Positions 9,264 to 18,857 of a DNA stretch of 64,000 bases are shown here, one piece after another (position 1 is the first letter of the stretch; each line of letters starts with the position of its first letter). The position numbers and the translations under genes are program-made. The notes under the pieces were generated by a model. It saw only the letters and a program-made list of their open reading frames with translations. It did no database searches and was not told the DNA's origin. The stretch is from Nitrosotalea sp. (GTDB lineage: Archaea > Thermoproteota > Nitrososphaeria > Nitrososphaerales > Nitrosopumilaceae), in NCBI GenBank assembly GCA_025451075.1, contig JANWLA010000023.1:1-64000 (forward strand). The letters run 5' to 3'.

Positions 9264-10682
9264 ATGTTGCTAGAAGATTATGCTGATAAAGCACTCAAAA
9301 TTGCACTTGATGCAGGTTCAAAATATTGTGATGTCCGAGCAGAGTCTGTCAGGGCAACCGGATTTGTCATTGAAAATGGAGAGGTTGAAAATTTTGTCTC
9401 ATCTAGTGATTCTGGTCTTGGAATTAGGGTTCTAGTGAATGGGGCATGGGGATTTTGTTCCATATCTGATCCAAAGTCATTTGATATTGTAAAAGAAAAC
9501 ATCGTTGATGCAGTACACGCAGCTAGATATTATTCAGAATATAAAAAACATAAAGTAAATCTTGCTGAAATTCGCTCTTTTAGTGAGCAAGTAAATTTCA
9601 AGGTGTCAGTTGAGCCAAGTATTGAAGAGATGGTAAAGATTGGCCTTGAGTCTGACAAAATAATTCACGACAAAAAAAGAATAATCAAGTCATCGATATC
9701 AATCCACCATGATAAATTTCATAAATATTTTGTAAACAGCGAAGGATCAAAAATCACTCAAAACTTTGATGATGTGATTGCAAACCTGTCTGCAACAGCC
9801 CATTATTCTGGATTGACAGAATCGGTAAACACAACTGAAGGGGGAAGGGGAGGGCTTGAGATGATAACTGGGGAAAACGACATACGTGAAGTCTCAAAAA
9901 CAATATCCAAAAAAGCAGATGCGCTGCTTGACGCAAAAACAGTAAAAGAAGAAAAGGCAACTGTAGTTATGAATCCTGATTTTGTTGCACTGCTTACACA
10001 TGAAATTTTGGGGCATCCATCTGAGGCTGACCGAGTTCTTGGAAAAGAGATGGCGTGGGCTGGTGGTGCATGGTGGGCAGGAAAACTTGGGACAAAAATT
10101 GGCTCCTCTGAGCTTAACGTAATTGACGATCCAACAATTCCATCTAGCCTTGGGTGCTACAAGTATGACGACGAAGGTGTACCTGCAACAAAAAAAATTC
10201 TAGTCAAAGATGGAACTCTATGCAACCACATGCAAAGCAGGGAGACTGCATCGCTGTTTGATACTGTTCCAAACTCTTCGATGAGGGCAACTGGATACTC
10301 GTTTATGCCTCTTGTACGAATGGCTTGTACCTGCATTGCACCTGGAAACTGGAATCCTGATGAAATGATAAAAGATGTAAAAAATGGATTTTTGATCTGT
10401 AATATGAAAATACCATCAATAGACATGATGAGGTACAACTGGAGCATCTCATGCCAATATGCTCAAAAAATTGAGAATGGAGAACTAGGTGAACTGCTGC
10501 GAGATGTAATCGTGATGGGAAACTCACCAGAATTTTTTGAATCAATTGATGCTAGAGGAAAAGATTTCAAGGTACGGCCAATTGCAAACTGTGGAAAAGG
10601 CGATCCAATGCAAATTATGCGGATGGGTAACGGCGGTCCACATATACGTGGCAAGTCGATTGTAAAAAGTGTGGCAACATAA
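9264..10682 (+). CDS. tldD: TldD/PmbA family metalloprotease, TldD-type
   Basis: A 472-residue protein. The zinc-protease motif HEILGH starts at residue 246 (H246, E247, H251), matching the HExxxH of TldD and absent from the inactive PmbA/TldE partner. In bacteria the TldD-TldE heterodimer trims modified peptides and unfolded segments; archaeal targets are not established. No TldE-like gene lies in the window. Its stop overlaps the next start by one base (TAATG), so it is translationally coupled to the UDG gene. Confidence 0.88.
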   Translation: MLLEDYADKALKIALDAGSKYCDVRAESVRATGFVIENGEVENFVSSSDSGLGIRVLVNGAWGFCSISDPKSFDIVKENIVDAVHAARYYSEYKKHKVNLAEIRSFSEQVNFKVSVEPSIEEMVKIGLESDKIIHDKKRIIKSSISIHHDKFHKYFVNSEGSKITQNFDDVIANLSATAHYSGLTESVNTTEGGRGGLEMITGENDIREVSKTISKKADALLDAKTVKEEKATVVMNPDFVALLTHEILGHPSEADRVLGKEMAWAGGAWWAGKLGTKIGSSELNVIDDPTIPSSLGCYKYDDEGVPATKKILVKDGTLCNHMQSRETASLFDTVPNSSMRATGYSFMPLVRMACTCIAPGNWNPDEMIKDVKNGFLICNMKIPSIDMMRYNWSISCQYAQKIENGELGELLRDVIVMGNSPEFFESIDARGKDFKVRPIANCGKGDPMQIMRMGNGGPHIRGKSIVKSVAT

Positions 10683-11260
10683 TGTCTACAAAATTAAATG
10701 ACGTAAAAAACAGGGTAATATCTTGCGTTAATTGTAGCCTCTCAAAATCAAGAACAAATGCCGTGCCGGGTATTGGAAATGAAAACTCTGACGTAATTTT
10801 TGTCGGAGAGGCTCCTGGGAGAAATGAGGATCTTCAGGGAAAACCGTTTGTGGGAACTGCAGGACAGATTCTATCTGAGGCACTTGAATATGCCGGGTTT
10901 GCAAGAGACCAAGTCTATATCACTAATGTAGTAAAATGCAGGCCGCCAAATAACAGACAGCCAATCACAGAAGAGCGAGTTGCATGCAGGCCATATCTTT
11001 CAGAAGAATTGGAAATAATCAAACCAAAAATAATCTGTATTTTGGGAAACACTGCATACAGCTCATTGTTAGCTGGCAGTGAAATAACAAAAAATCGAGG
11101 CAAGATTGTAAAAAACAATGGCCAGCTTTATTTTGTCACTGTCCATCCTGCAGCAATAATATACAATCCTGGCCTCAGGCAGGTTCTCAAGGATGACTTT
11201 GTTCTTCTCGCACAAGCACTGGATAAATTAAGAAAGGGTTTGGACGTAGAAATTTCATAA
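10682..11260 (+). CDS. udg: Type IV (Fe-S) uracil-DNA glycosylase
   Basis: A 192-residue enzyme removing uracil from DNA. Four cysteines fit the [4Fe-4S] site of family 4 UDGs: Cys15, Cys18, Cys86 and Cys102. Motif A is GEAPGRNEDLQGKPFVGTAG (about 42-61) and the HPAA motif lies near residue 158. It overlaps both neighbours by one base (TAATG), placing it in a TldD-UDG-alkyladenine glycosylase operon, so two base-excision-repair enzymes are made together. Confidence 0.92.
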   Translation: MSTKLNDVKNRVISCVNCSLSKSRTNAVPGIGNENSDVIFVGEAPGRNEDLQGKPFVGTAGQILSEALEYAGFARDQVYITNVVKCRPPNNRQPITEERVACRPYLSEELEIIKPKIICILGNTAYSSLLAGSEITKNRGKIVKNNGQLYFVTVHPAAIIYNPGLRQVLKDDFVLLAQALDKLRKGLDVEIS

Positions 11261-11832
11261 TGGCAATAATTGCTCGTTCATTTTATGACAGAGATACAGT
11301 TGATGTTGCAAAAGACCTACTTGGTAAAACACTAGTTCGAAAAATTGATGGAAATATCATATCAGGAATCATATCTGAAACTGAGGCCTATAGGTACAAA
11401 GACGATCCGGCAAGTCACACGTATGGGGGCATGACTGAGCGAAACAAGGCAATGTTTGGTCCCGTTGGAAGAGCATATGTGTATTTTACATATGGGATGC
11501 ATTACTGTGTAAACGCCGTAGCACGAAGTCCTGATTATGAAGCAGGCGCAGTTTTGATACGCTCACTTGTGCCAAAAAAAGGAATTGACTTTATGGTACA
11601 TCAACGCAAAACCCGTGACATTTCAAATCTAACAAATGGTCCTGCCAAACTGACTCAGGCATTGATGATAACAAAAAAAGAGTATGGCGAAGATCTCACA
11701 AAGAGATCTAACCTGTATGTAATAGATGGGCTAAAGATAAAAAAATCTCAAATTTTATCTGGACCAAGAATTGGGATAAAAAAAGCAAATGACAAGATGT
11801 GGAATTTTAAAATTGCAAAAATATCTTCCTAG
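11260..11832 (+). CDS. Alkyladenine (3-methyladenine) DNA glycosylase, AAG/MPG family
   Basis: A 190-residue protein of the AAG (MPG) fold, known from mammals and some bacteria and less common in archaea. Visible family blocks are the N-terminal VAKDLLGKTLVRKI, ISETEAYRYKDDPASHTYGGMTERNKAMFGPVGRAYVYFTYGMHYCVN and LTNGPAKLTQAL. It excises alkylated purines such as 3-methyladenine and hypoxanthine. The start overlaps the UDG stop by one base. Confidence 0.9.
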   Translation: MAIIARSFYDRDTVDVAKDLLGKTLVRKIDGNIISGIISETEAYRYKDDPASHTYGGMTERNKAMFGPVGRAYVYFTYGMHYCVNAVARSPDYEAGAVLIRSLVPKKGIDFMVHQRKTRDISNLTNGPAKLTQALMITKKEYGEDLTKRSNLYVIDGLKIKKSQILSGPRIGIKKANDKMWNFKIAKISS

Positions 11833-11835
11833 TAT

Positions 11836-13050
11836 CTAGGAAGATGGATTGGGTCTTGCGCCGAGTGTGGCAGTCAAGTCAACTGATTTTCCTTCCCTGT
11901 ACACTGTCAATACTGTCTTGTCTCCAACATTTTTCTGTTCATCAAGATAGGCAATGACATCATAGATTGTCTTGATTGGATGTCCGTCTATTGCAGTTAT
12001 GATATCTCCACCATGAAGTATGTTGTTCTGATCTGGTGTGGCCGGAGTTATGCCTGCCTTGTCTGCAGGTCCTCCCTTGACTATGCTCTCAACTATTACT
12101 CCCTTGAAGTTTCTAGCAAGTCCATTTGCAAGAGAAACGTCTGGGTCAAGGCTTCTTCCCGATATGCCAAGATATGGATGAGCATATGTTCCATTTTTGA
12201 TCAAGACTGGAGCTATTCTGCTAATTGCATTTGATGGTACAGCAAATCCAATTCCTGCAAAATCTCCTGTACTGGTACTAATTGCAGTATTCATCCCAAC
12301 AACTTTGCCATTCAAATCCAAAAGAGGTCCTCCAGAATTTCCTGGATTTATTGCAGCATCAACTTGGATTATGTCTGGTATTGAAAATCCTGCAGCAGCT
12401 TCGCTTGGAAGTAGTCTTCCAATCTGGCTGATTATTCCAGTTGTCATTGTATCACTTAGTCCAAATGGATTGCCTATTGCAATGACCTGTTGTCCTACAT
12501 CAAGAGCTGATGAATTTCCAAGGGTCAGAGGTACGAGAGACTCGTCTGAAAAGTTGTCTATTATCTGTATTACTGCAATGTCATTCCCAGGATCAGTTCC
12601 TACAACCTTTGCTGTGTAGGTATTTCCATCAATAAATGATACATTTACTGTCTTTGATCCTTCTACCACGTGGTTGTTGGTAACTATTCTTCCGTCTTTA
12701 TCGTATACAAATCCTGAGCCAAGTCTTGTGGACTGGCTCTGAAGCGGTTGGCCATTAATTATGACGCTATTATCTACTGATGATACTTTGCTTGTTATCT
12801 GTACTACTGAATTTTCAGTATTTTTGAAGATGTTCGTAAGTGTAGAGTCTTCTGTTATGAGGCCTGATGATCCGGCAGACCCTGAAGGCCCAGGTGGTCC
12901 TTGTGGCCCAGGTGGTCCCTGCGGTCCTGGTGGGCCCTGTACAGTTGCCTGTGATAAGCCACTGAGTAATCCTTCATTGCTAAATTGCAGCATGACTGTA
13001 GCCGCAAGGACAATGGTTATTCCAATAAGAATAATCTCAAGTTTTTTCAT
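11836..13050 (-). CDS. HtrA/DegP-type serine protease with a collagen-like stalk
   Basis: A 404-residue protein: N-terminal membrane anchor (about 5-22), a Gly-X-Y collagen-like stretch at residues 39-57 ([19 protein letters not shown]), a trypsin-like domain with His127 (NNHVV), Asp157 (NDIAV) and Ser239 (GNSGG), and one PDZ domain (about 290-395). It probably degrades damaged proteins outside the membrane. The collagen-like spacer between anchor and protease is unusual. It is convergent with the alkyladenine glycosylase, with only 3 nt between them. Confidence 0.92.
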   Translation of the reverse strand: MKKLEIILIGITIVLAATVMLQFSNEGLLSGLSQATVQGPPGPQGPPGPQGPPGPSGSAGSSGLITEDSTLTNIFKNTENSVVQITSKVSSVDNSVIINGQPLQSQSTRLGSGFVYDKDGRIVTNNHVVEGSKTVNVSFIDGNTYTAKVVGTDPGNDIAVIQIIDNFSDESLVPLTLGNSSALDVGQQVIAIGNPFGLSDTMTTGIISQIGRLLPSEAAAGFSIPDIIQVDAAINPGNSGGPLLDLNGKVVGMNTAISTSTGDFAGIGFAVPSNAISRIAPVLIKNGTYAHPYLGISGRSLDPDVSLANGLARNFKGVIVESIVKGGPADKAGITPATPDQNNILHGGDIITAIDGHPIKTIYDVIAYLDEQKNVGDKTVLTVYREGKSVDLTATLGARPNPSS

Positions 13051-13208
13051 ACTGAAATCTCTCTCACATACTATGAATCAAAATATTATCCTTTACTATC
13101 AATTGTTCCATCCCGTGAATCGAGTTTACAATTTGATTTTTTAGTATTATATTTTGCTAAACTTTGGTAATCATTACATAAATATACACACAACTCATTA
13201 ATTTCACC

Positions 13209-13700
13209 GTGGTAAAGAAGCAGAAGAATAAGACTAAATCTAGTCCGATTTCTAAGGGTATGATAATTACAGTTGCAATTATGGCAGCCGTTGTAGCAGG
13301 CGGTGTGTATTATTTCTGGATCTCTGCAGTTCCAGTAAATGTAGATCATCCTGTATTCCAAACAGCTTCTAACGTCTACATATTGGCAACTCACAATGAT
13401 CAAGGGTATTACTATGATGAGCAATCTACAAAGACTGGAAAGAAGACAATTTCAAGTACCAACGTTAACCCTCCAATCCATATTCCAAAAGGAACACTTG
13501 TTGCACTACATGTGATAAATGAAGACAAGGATACAGGTTCAGACCAAGATCTAAACATTGATGCTTTTAATGTTCATACTAGACATTTGAAGTACTTTGA
13601 GGCACAGACCATAAACTTCCTTGCAGACAAGGAAGGGACATATCCATACTACTCTCTAATACATCCTGAAATGAAGGGCAGTATAACTGTGGATCCGTAA
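13209..13700 (+). CDS. Membrane-anchored cupredoxin-like protein lacking the copper Cys
   Basis: A 163-residue protein, GTG start, basic N-terminus and one TM helix (about 18-40), then a cupredoxin-like domain ending YPYYSLIHPEMKGSITV. In type-1 copper proteins this loop reads YYC..H....M; here Ser149 replaces the Cys while His123, His152 and Met155 are in place. Thaumarchaea use many small blue copper proteins for electron transfer. This one may bind copper differently, bind another ligand, or have lost its metal. Confidence 0.7.
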   Translation: MVKKQKNKTKSSPISKGMIITVAIMAAVVAGGVYYFWISAVPVNVDHPVFQTASNVYILATHNDQGYYYDEQSTKTGKKTISSTNVNPPIHIPKGTLVALHVINEDKDTGSDQDLNIDAFNVHTRHLKYFEAQTINFLADKEGTYPYYSLIHPEMKGSITVDP

Positions 13701-13760
13701 ACTTGATAGTCAAAATGTTTTTAAAAAAATCTATCTGCTTCAAACAGGAACCAAATTTAC

Positions 13761-14144
13761 ATGAGTGAAGACGAGATCGAATCCTCTCGCTTTGACGTAC
13801 TTGATTTGATGGATAGCTTTATCAAAAAAATTCTTGAAATAAGAAAAATTCTCCTCGGTGTATCAATTTCTGGTTTCATTTTAGCGCCTTTTGCAATCGG
13901 ACTTTCTATCTTTCTGCTAACTCATCCGCACTTTTTCCTTGTTCTTGAGCGTGAGTATGAATTTGGCATAGCGTTGAGCATCTTGCTTGGGGTGATAATT
14001 GCAATATCGGTGGGTTGGATGATAACTGGAATTAGGCAATACCAGACGCTAAAATCTTGGGATAAAAAATATCAAGAATATCAACAACAAAAAGACGACA
14101 TTGACAAAAAGATTGCATCACAATACGGCCTAGATCAAGACTAG
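13761..14144 (+). CDS. Small membrane protein with two TM helices and a coiled coil
   Basis: A 127-residue protein: acidic N-terminus, two hydrophobic helices (about 30-54 and 68-91), then a charged coiled-coil tail (TLKSWDKKYQEYQQQKDDIDKKIASQ). No family recognised. It follows the cupredoxin-like gene by 60 nt on the same strand and overlaps the convergent wHTH gene by 4 nt. Confidence 0.65.
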   Translation: MSEDEIESSRFDVLDLMDSFIKKILEIRKILLGVSISGFILAPFAIGLSIFLLTHPHFFLVLEREYEFGIALSILLGVIIAISVGWMITGIRQYQTLKSWDKKYQEYQQQKDDIDKKIASQYGLDQD

Positions 14145-14455
14145 ATTTCTTTTTTTCCTGAATCCTTCTTTTTCCTTGGAAATAGTGTCTCATAAGGATC
14201 CAAAATCGTTTTACAAAACTCAATCCCCTTTGAGGTTGGTTTGTAAATTGTAATAATGCGTTTTCCAACATGTCTGCCTTCACTTTGAATGAGATTGTTT
14301 GATTCCAACTCATCCAGTATTGACTTGTGTTTTTTCAGATTCAACCCGCAAAAGCTCACAAGGGCTGTTTGGTTTAGCTCTCCATATTGAACCAATATGA
14401 GAATGATATCTTTTATGATGTAAATTCGATCACGATATGAGGCTGTTCCGGACAT
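14141..14455 (-). CDS. Small winged-helix DNA-binding protein
   Basis: A 104-residue protein with the pattern of archaeal wHTH regulators: IILILVQYGELNQTALVSFCGLNLKKHKSILDELESNNLI (helix-turn-helix), then a basic wing GRHVGKRIITIYKPTSKGIEF. The Lys-rich tail RKKKDSGKKE may add DNA contact. The target is unknown. It is transcribed toward, and overlaps by 4 nt, the small membrane protein gene. Confidence 0.7.
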   Translation of the reverse strand: MSGTASYRDRIYIIKDIILILVQYGELNQTALVSFCGLNLKKHKSILDELESNNLIQSEGRHVGKRIITIYKPTSKGIEFCKTILDPYETLFPRKKKDSGKKEI

Positions 14456-14515
14456 TAATCACGTCACAACCCACTTGGTATAATATAATGTCTCATTGTC
14501 ATGATTTTCTAATCA

Positions 14516-15964
14516 CTAGTAGCTTCTTGCAAAAATAGCATATGTCTTGCTTGAACCATTACATACAATACACTTGGAATCCTCCGTTTTTGCATCAAAT
14601 GGAATTACTCTGATATCTGCCCCTGTTGATTCTTTGATGACCTCTTCACATTTTGTCTGTCCACACCATGGGGAATAAAGAAAAGCACCAGATTCCATCT
14701 CTAACTTGAAAACTTCAAAATCTGTAACTTCTCGTGTCTTTTCTTTTAGCAATTTTTTAGCATTCTCAAAGAGGCTCTGTTGAATCTCGTCTAGCATGGT
14801 AACAACTCCTTTTTCTATATTTTCAAATGCAAGATCCGTTTTTTTGAGGTCGTCTCTTCGGACCGTGACCACCTTGCCTTTTGCAATGTCCTTTGGACCT
14901 ATCTCGATTCGCAAAGGAACACCTTTCATCTCCCAATCATGGAACTTGTATCCTGGAGTTACCTCATCTCTTGCATCCATGTGTACACGAAGGTTGTGTT
15001 TTGCCAATGCTTGTTTTATTTCTGAGGCCTTACTGAGGACTAGTTCCATGTCTTGTGGTGAATAGTAAATTGGTACAATGACTACTTGGATTGGCGCAAC
15101 TCTTGGTGGAAGAACCAGGCCCTTGTCATCCCCGTGGATCATGATGAGTGCTCCAATTAGACGCCATGACACTCCCCATGATGTCTGCCAGGCAAATGTT
15201 TCTACATTTTGCTTGTCCAAGAATTTTACATCAAATGGTTTTGAAAAGTTCTGTCCCAAAAAGTGTGAAGTTCCCATCTGCAAGGCCTTGCCATCTGGCA
15301 TGATTGATTCCATTGTGGTAGTATAGACTGCACCAACAAATTTTTCCTTTTCACTTTTTCTACCTGTAATTACGGGAATCGCAAGTTCTTCTTCTACTGT
15401 TTTTTTGTACATCTCAAGTATTGCCATGACCTCTTCTTCTGCTTCTTCCTTTGTAGTGTGTACTGTGTGGCCCTCTTGCCAGAGAAATTCTGATGTCCTC
15501 AAAAATGGCTTGGTTGCCTTGATCTCTGCCCTAAGAGCAGTGTTCCAAAAATTAATCTTTAGTGGTAGGTCTCTCCAACTCTTTATCCATTTTGAATACA
15601 TCGAATATGCAAGTGCTTCAGAAGTTGGCCTTAATGCAAGCCTGTCACCAATCTCTGTCTCACCTGAATGAGTAACCCAAAACACTTCGGGTGTAAATCC
15701 TGCAAAATGGTCAGACTCTTTGCTAAGCAATGACTCGGGTATCAGAACTGGAAGAAATCCATTCTCATGGCCCGTTGCCTTTAGTTTTTGGTCAAGCGAT
15801 GACTTCAAGGATTCCCAGATTGAATATCCGTAAGGTCTTAGAACAATGAGGCCCTTTACTGGTGCATAATCTGCAAGGTGCGCCTTTAGTACTGTTTGTG
15901 TATACCATTCACTAAAATTTTCACTTTTTTTAACTGTGATTCCGATCTCTTTGCTCAATTCCAA
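14516..15964 (-). CDS. proS: Prolyl-tRNA synthetase, archaeal/eukaryotic type
   Basis: A 482-residue class II synthetase charging tRNA-Pro. Visible are LRPYGYSIWESL, the TSEALAYSMYSKWIKSWRDLPLKINFWNTALRAE region with motif 2, the FLRTSEFLWQEGHT proline-binding segment, an HGDDKGLVLPPRVAPIQVVIVP anticodon-domain entry and the C-terminal zinc-like region (CGQTKCEE…CIVC). No bacterial editing insertion is present. Start is TTG at 15964. Confidence 0.95.
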   Translation of the reverse strand: MELSKEIGITVKKSENFSEWYTQTVLKAHLADYAPVKGLIVLRPYGYSIWESLKSSLDQKLKATGHENGFLPVLIPESLLSKESDHFAGFTPEVFWVTHSGETEIGDRLALRPTSEALAYSMYSKWIKSWRDLPLKINFWNTALRAEIKATKPFLRTSEFLWQEGHTVHTTKEEAEEEVMAILEMYKKTVEEELAIPVITGRKSEKEKFVGAVYTTTMESIMPDGKALQMGTSHFLGQNFSKPFDVKFLDKQNVETFAWQTSWGVSWRLIGALIMIHGDDKGLVLPPRVAPIQVVIVPIYYSPQDMELVLSKASEIKQALAKHNLRVHMDARDEVTPGYKFHDWEMKGVPLRIEIGPKDIAKGKVVTVRRDDLKKTDLAFENIEKGVVTMLDEIQQSLFENAKKLLKEKTREVTDFEVFKLEMESGAFLYSPWCGQTKCEEVIKESTGADIRVIPFDAKTEDSKCIVCNGSSKTYAIFARSY

Positions 15965-16002
15965 TCTTTCTTATAGTTACACTAATGAGCTTTCTGATTT
16001 TT

Positions 16003-16287
16003 TTAGAGTGGATCGCCTTTGCAGAGCACTTTGCCTGACACTCTGCTCTGGAAATTAGGGCATACAAAACATTGGATAAACGGCAGTTCGTTTTTCAAGA
16101 CAGGGCAGTCTACTGCTTCCTCTTTCATGCGCTTTAGCATCTTTGGACTAACACCTTTTAGCTTGAGTTTTCCCTTGTCATCCATCATACCTGATGACTT
16201 GAGCTCTTCTTTGGTTTTGTCTGAGAGCTTGATTGCTTTTGGAACAACTTTTACTGGGACTTCATATTTGTGCGGAAGTTCAGTCAT
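16003..16287 (-). CDS. Conserved hypothetical protein with four cysteines
   Basis: A 94-residue basic protein. The C-terminal third has Cys61, Cys73, Cys76 (CFVC) and Cys89, a spacing that could hold zinc or an Fe-S cluster. It lies 38 nt upstream of proS on the same strand and may be co-transcribed. No family name is recognised. Confidence 0.6.
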   Translation of the reverse strand: MTELPHKYEVPVKVVPKAIKLSDKTKEELKSSGMMDDKGKLKLKGVSPKMLKRMKEEAVDCPVLKNELPFIQCFVCPNFQSRVSGKVLCKGDPL

Positions 16288-16387
16288 GATCTACAACTTG
16301 GGAAGCTTGAATATATTACTAGTGGTAAAAGATCTAACCATCACTTAAGATTAATATAATCTGATTTGTGGTTGAAAGAAGAAACTG

Positions 16388-17038
16388 ATGTTAGCAATCT
16401 TTGATGTTGAAGGCGTATTACTTGATGCAGAATTTCTCCCGATACTTGCCGAAAAAATTAACAAACAAGATGAAATTTGGGAAATTACAAGACAGGGTAT
16501 TGAAGGAAAAATAAATTGGGAAAACGGACTAAAAAAAAGAATTGATCTTCTCCGTGGAATTGATTATCAAACATGCAAGGAAGTATCTGATTCACTAAAA
16601 ACAATGACTGGCGCAAAAGCGGCTTGCAGGGCATTAAAGGCAGCAGGCTGGAAACTTATGGCCGTGTCAGGAGGATTCACAATAATGACTGACAGGCTAA
16701 AAGAAGAACTGGACTTGGACTATGTCTTCTCAAACGAGTTATTGTTCAAGGATGGAAAACTAGATGGCGTAACTATTGATGTTGACTCTGACAAGGCCAA
16801 GTCTGCAATCATAAAAATAAAAGAATGGAAAGAGGAAAAAGAGAACATTGTTGTGGTTGTAGATGGGGCAAACGATATCAAATTGTTTGATATTTGTGGT
16901 CTGGGTGTTGCATTCAGGGCACAGGACATGGTAAAGGAAAAAGCAACTATCACGCTGGAAGAAAAAGATCTTTCCAAGCTTATTGGACTAATCAACAAAC
17001 ACTATGGCCTAAAAATACCGTTGCAGACAATGGCCTAA
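16388..17038 (+). CDS. HAD-family phosphatase, SerB-like
   Basis: A 216-residue HAD hydrolase resembling phosphoserine phosphatase: motif I FDVEGVLLD (Asp6 nucleophile), motif II VSGG, Lys in TIDVDSDKAK, motif III/IV VVDGANDIKLF. Position +2 of motif I is Glu8 instead of the usual Asp, as in the ThrH phosphotransferase (DLEGV). Phosphoserine phosphatase is the most likely role, but another phosphorylated substrate is possible. Confidence 0.75.
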   Translation: MLAIFDVEGVLLDAEFLPILAEKINKQDEIWEITRQGIEGKINWENGLKKRIDLLRGIDYQTCKEVSDSLKTMTGAKAACRALKAAGWKLMAVSGGFTIMTDRLKEELDLDYVFSNELLFKDGKLDGVTIDVDSDKAKSAIIKIKEWKEEKENIVVVVDGANDIKLFDICGLGVAFRAQDMVKEKATITLEEKDLSKLIGLINKHYGLKIPLQTMA

Positions 17039-17079
17039 GCGGGATATCATTTTAAGCAGTAAAAAATTAAACCTGTTAC

Positions 17080-17820
17080 ATGTCGTTGCAGATAATTCCT
17101 GTCAAGATTTCAGGGGATGTCAAATATGGTGATGACCTAGTTGAGATTTTGCTCAAGACAAAGGCTGGTCGAGGTCTAAAAGAAGGGGACATTTTGGTAT
17201 TTACACAAAAAATAATATCCAAGCAAGAGGGCCAAAAGATTGACCTGTCCAAAATTAGGCCCGCACTTCTTGCAACGGGAATTGCAAGTGAATACAACAA
17301 AGATCCAAAAATTGTCCAGCTAATTCTTGATGAAACAAAAAGGATCATCCGCATGAAAAATGGAATAATAATATCCCAAACACGTAACGGACTTGTTTGT
17401 GCAAATGCGGGAATTGACGAAAGTAATGTGGAAAAAGGATTTGCCACACTTCTTCCAAAAAATGCTGATGACTCTGCCCGGAAACTACAACGGCGCATAA
17501 AAACCAAGACTGGAAAAAATATTGCAGTGATTATTTCTGATACTTTTGGAAGGCCGTTTCGAGAAGGACAGACAGATGTGGCAATAGGTGTGTCTGGAAT
17601 GCCTTCAATAGTTGACTATGAGGGAAGACAAGATAAATTCAAGCGAATTCTTCGGGTTACGGCAATTGCGGTTGTGGATGAAATCTGCGCTGCAAGCGAA
17701 CTGGTTAGGGGAAAAACACTACATACGCCAATTGCAATTGTACGAAACTACAAGTTTGATAAAAAAAACGGAAGACTGGAAGATCTACTACGAGACAAAT
17801 CTCTTGATCTATTCAGGTGA
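17080..17820 (+). CDS. cofE: Coenzyme F420-0:L-glutamate ligase
   Basis: A 246-residue GTP-dependent ligase that adds glutamates to F420-0. The family blocks are visible: GDILVFTQKIISKQEGQ near residue 37, NGLVCANAGIDESN and ISDTFGRPFREGQTDVAIGVSG, then KRILRVTAIAVVDEICAASELVRGK. Presence of cofE indicates F420 synthesis, as known for thaumarchaea. It lies on the same strand as the PHP gene (55-nt gap). Confidence 0.93.
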   Translation: MSLQIIPVKISGDVKYGDDLVEILLKTKAGRGLKEGDILVFTQKIISKQEGQKIDLSKIRPALLATGIASEYNKDPKIVQLILDETKRIIRMKNGIIISQTRNGLVCANAGIDESNVEKGFATLLPKNADDSARKLQRRIKTKTGKNIAVIISDTFGRPFREGQTDVAIGVSGMPSIVDYEGRQDKFKRILRVTAIAVVDEICAASELVRGKTLHTPIAIVRNYKFDKKNGRLEDLLRDKSLDLFR

Positions 17821-17875
17821 TAGAAAAATTTCAGAAACAAAGATTATATGCATTGATTGATGGATTCGATAAACA

Positions 17876-18796
17876 TTGGCTGGATTAAAAATTGAGTTGC
17901 ACTGTCATAATGAATTTTCAAACTTTCAACTTGGACCAAAAGAGACTCCATATGATTGCGGGGTGACAATAAAGGAACAGCTTGAAAAAGCACATGATCT
18001 AGGCCTTGATGCCTTTTTCATTACAAATCACAATACTGTAAACGGATACAGTTCGCTTTTGGAGTACAAGGAGAACCATGAAAAATACAAAAAGATCAAG
18101 GTCTATCCTGGGGAAGAGATCACAACTGATCAGGGAATACATGTTCTTGCATTTGGATTAAATGAAACCATAAAAGCCGGAGCCAGTCTTGAGGAGATAC
18201 TTGATATCATAAAGTCCCAGGGAGCAATCTCTTGTGCACCACATCCTTTTGGCCTAAGCAATGGATTGAGGGAACAAGCCGTACTGTGTGATCTGATTGA
18301 AGTCTTTAACAGCAACAATGTGGACAGGTATTCTAATCTTCGGGCTTATCATTTTGCCAAGGCAAATAATCTAATCGAAGTGGCAGGAAGTGATTCACAT
18401 GTAGCATCTACACTTGGCAGGTGCATCAACATGATTGATTCTGAAAATAACTTGGATGACATTTTGTATGCATTACGACATGGAAAAGTTACAATAACTG
18501 AAACTGGCTATATCACAAGTAGAGAGATGATACAGCACGCGCTGTATAAAATTGAAAACTCTAAAGAAGACATTATCATGTACTTTCAACAATATCATCC
18601 TCATCTAACTGGACTGTGCAGATTTTTGATCAATGCTTTTGAATCAAACCCAAACAGTATAGTCTGGACAACTGCATACAAAGTTGCAGTGCGCATGATT
18701 ACAAAACTTTCAAACAAGGTAAACTTCAAAGATCAAGATCACACGGTTTTGTATGAAAGAAATCTACGGGCAATACTGCCAATGATTCTCAAGTGA
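17876..18796 (+). CDS. PHP-domain phosphoesterase/hydrolase
   Basis: A 306-residue protein with PHP metal motifs: ELHCHNEFS near the N-terminus, ITNHNT, YPGEEITT, CAPHPFG and a later GSDSH. Substrate unknown; relatives include RNase AM-like and histidinol-phosphatase-like enzymes. The frame has TAA at 17870-17872, two codons before TTG 17876, so TTG is the first possible start. The C-terminal about 90 residues are helical and not part of the PHP core. Confidence 0.8.
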   Translation: MAGLKIELHCHNEFSNFQLGPKETPYDCGVTIKEQLEKAHDLGLDAFFITNHNTVNGYSSLLEYKENHEKYKKIKVYPGEEITTDQGIHVLAFGLNETIKAGASLEEILDIIKSQGAISCAPHPFGLSNGLREQAVLCDLIEVFNSNNVDRYSNLRAYHFAKANNLIEVAGSDSHVASTLGRCINMIDSENNLDDILYALRHGKVTITETGYITSREMIQHALYKIENSKEDIIMYFQQYHPHLTGLCRFLINAFESNPNSIVWTTAYKVAVRMITKLSNKVNFKDQDHTVLYERNLRAILPMILK

Positions 18797-18857
18797 CAGG
18801 ATTTTCTTGCGCCTATGAATAGATTTTAATATTGCGTGAGCACTTTTTTGGTTACAG

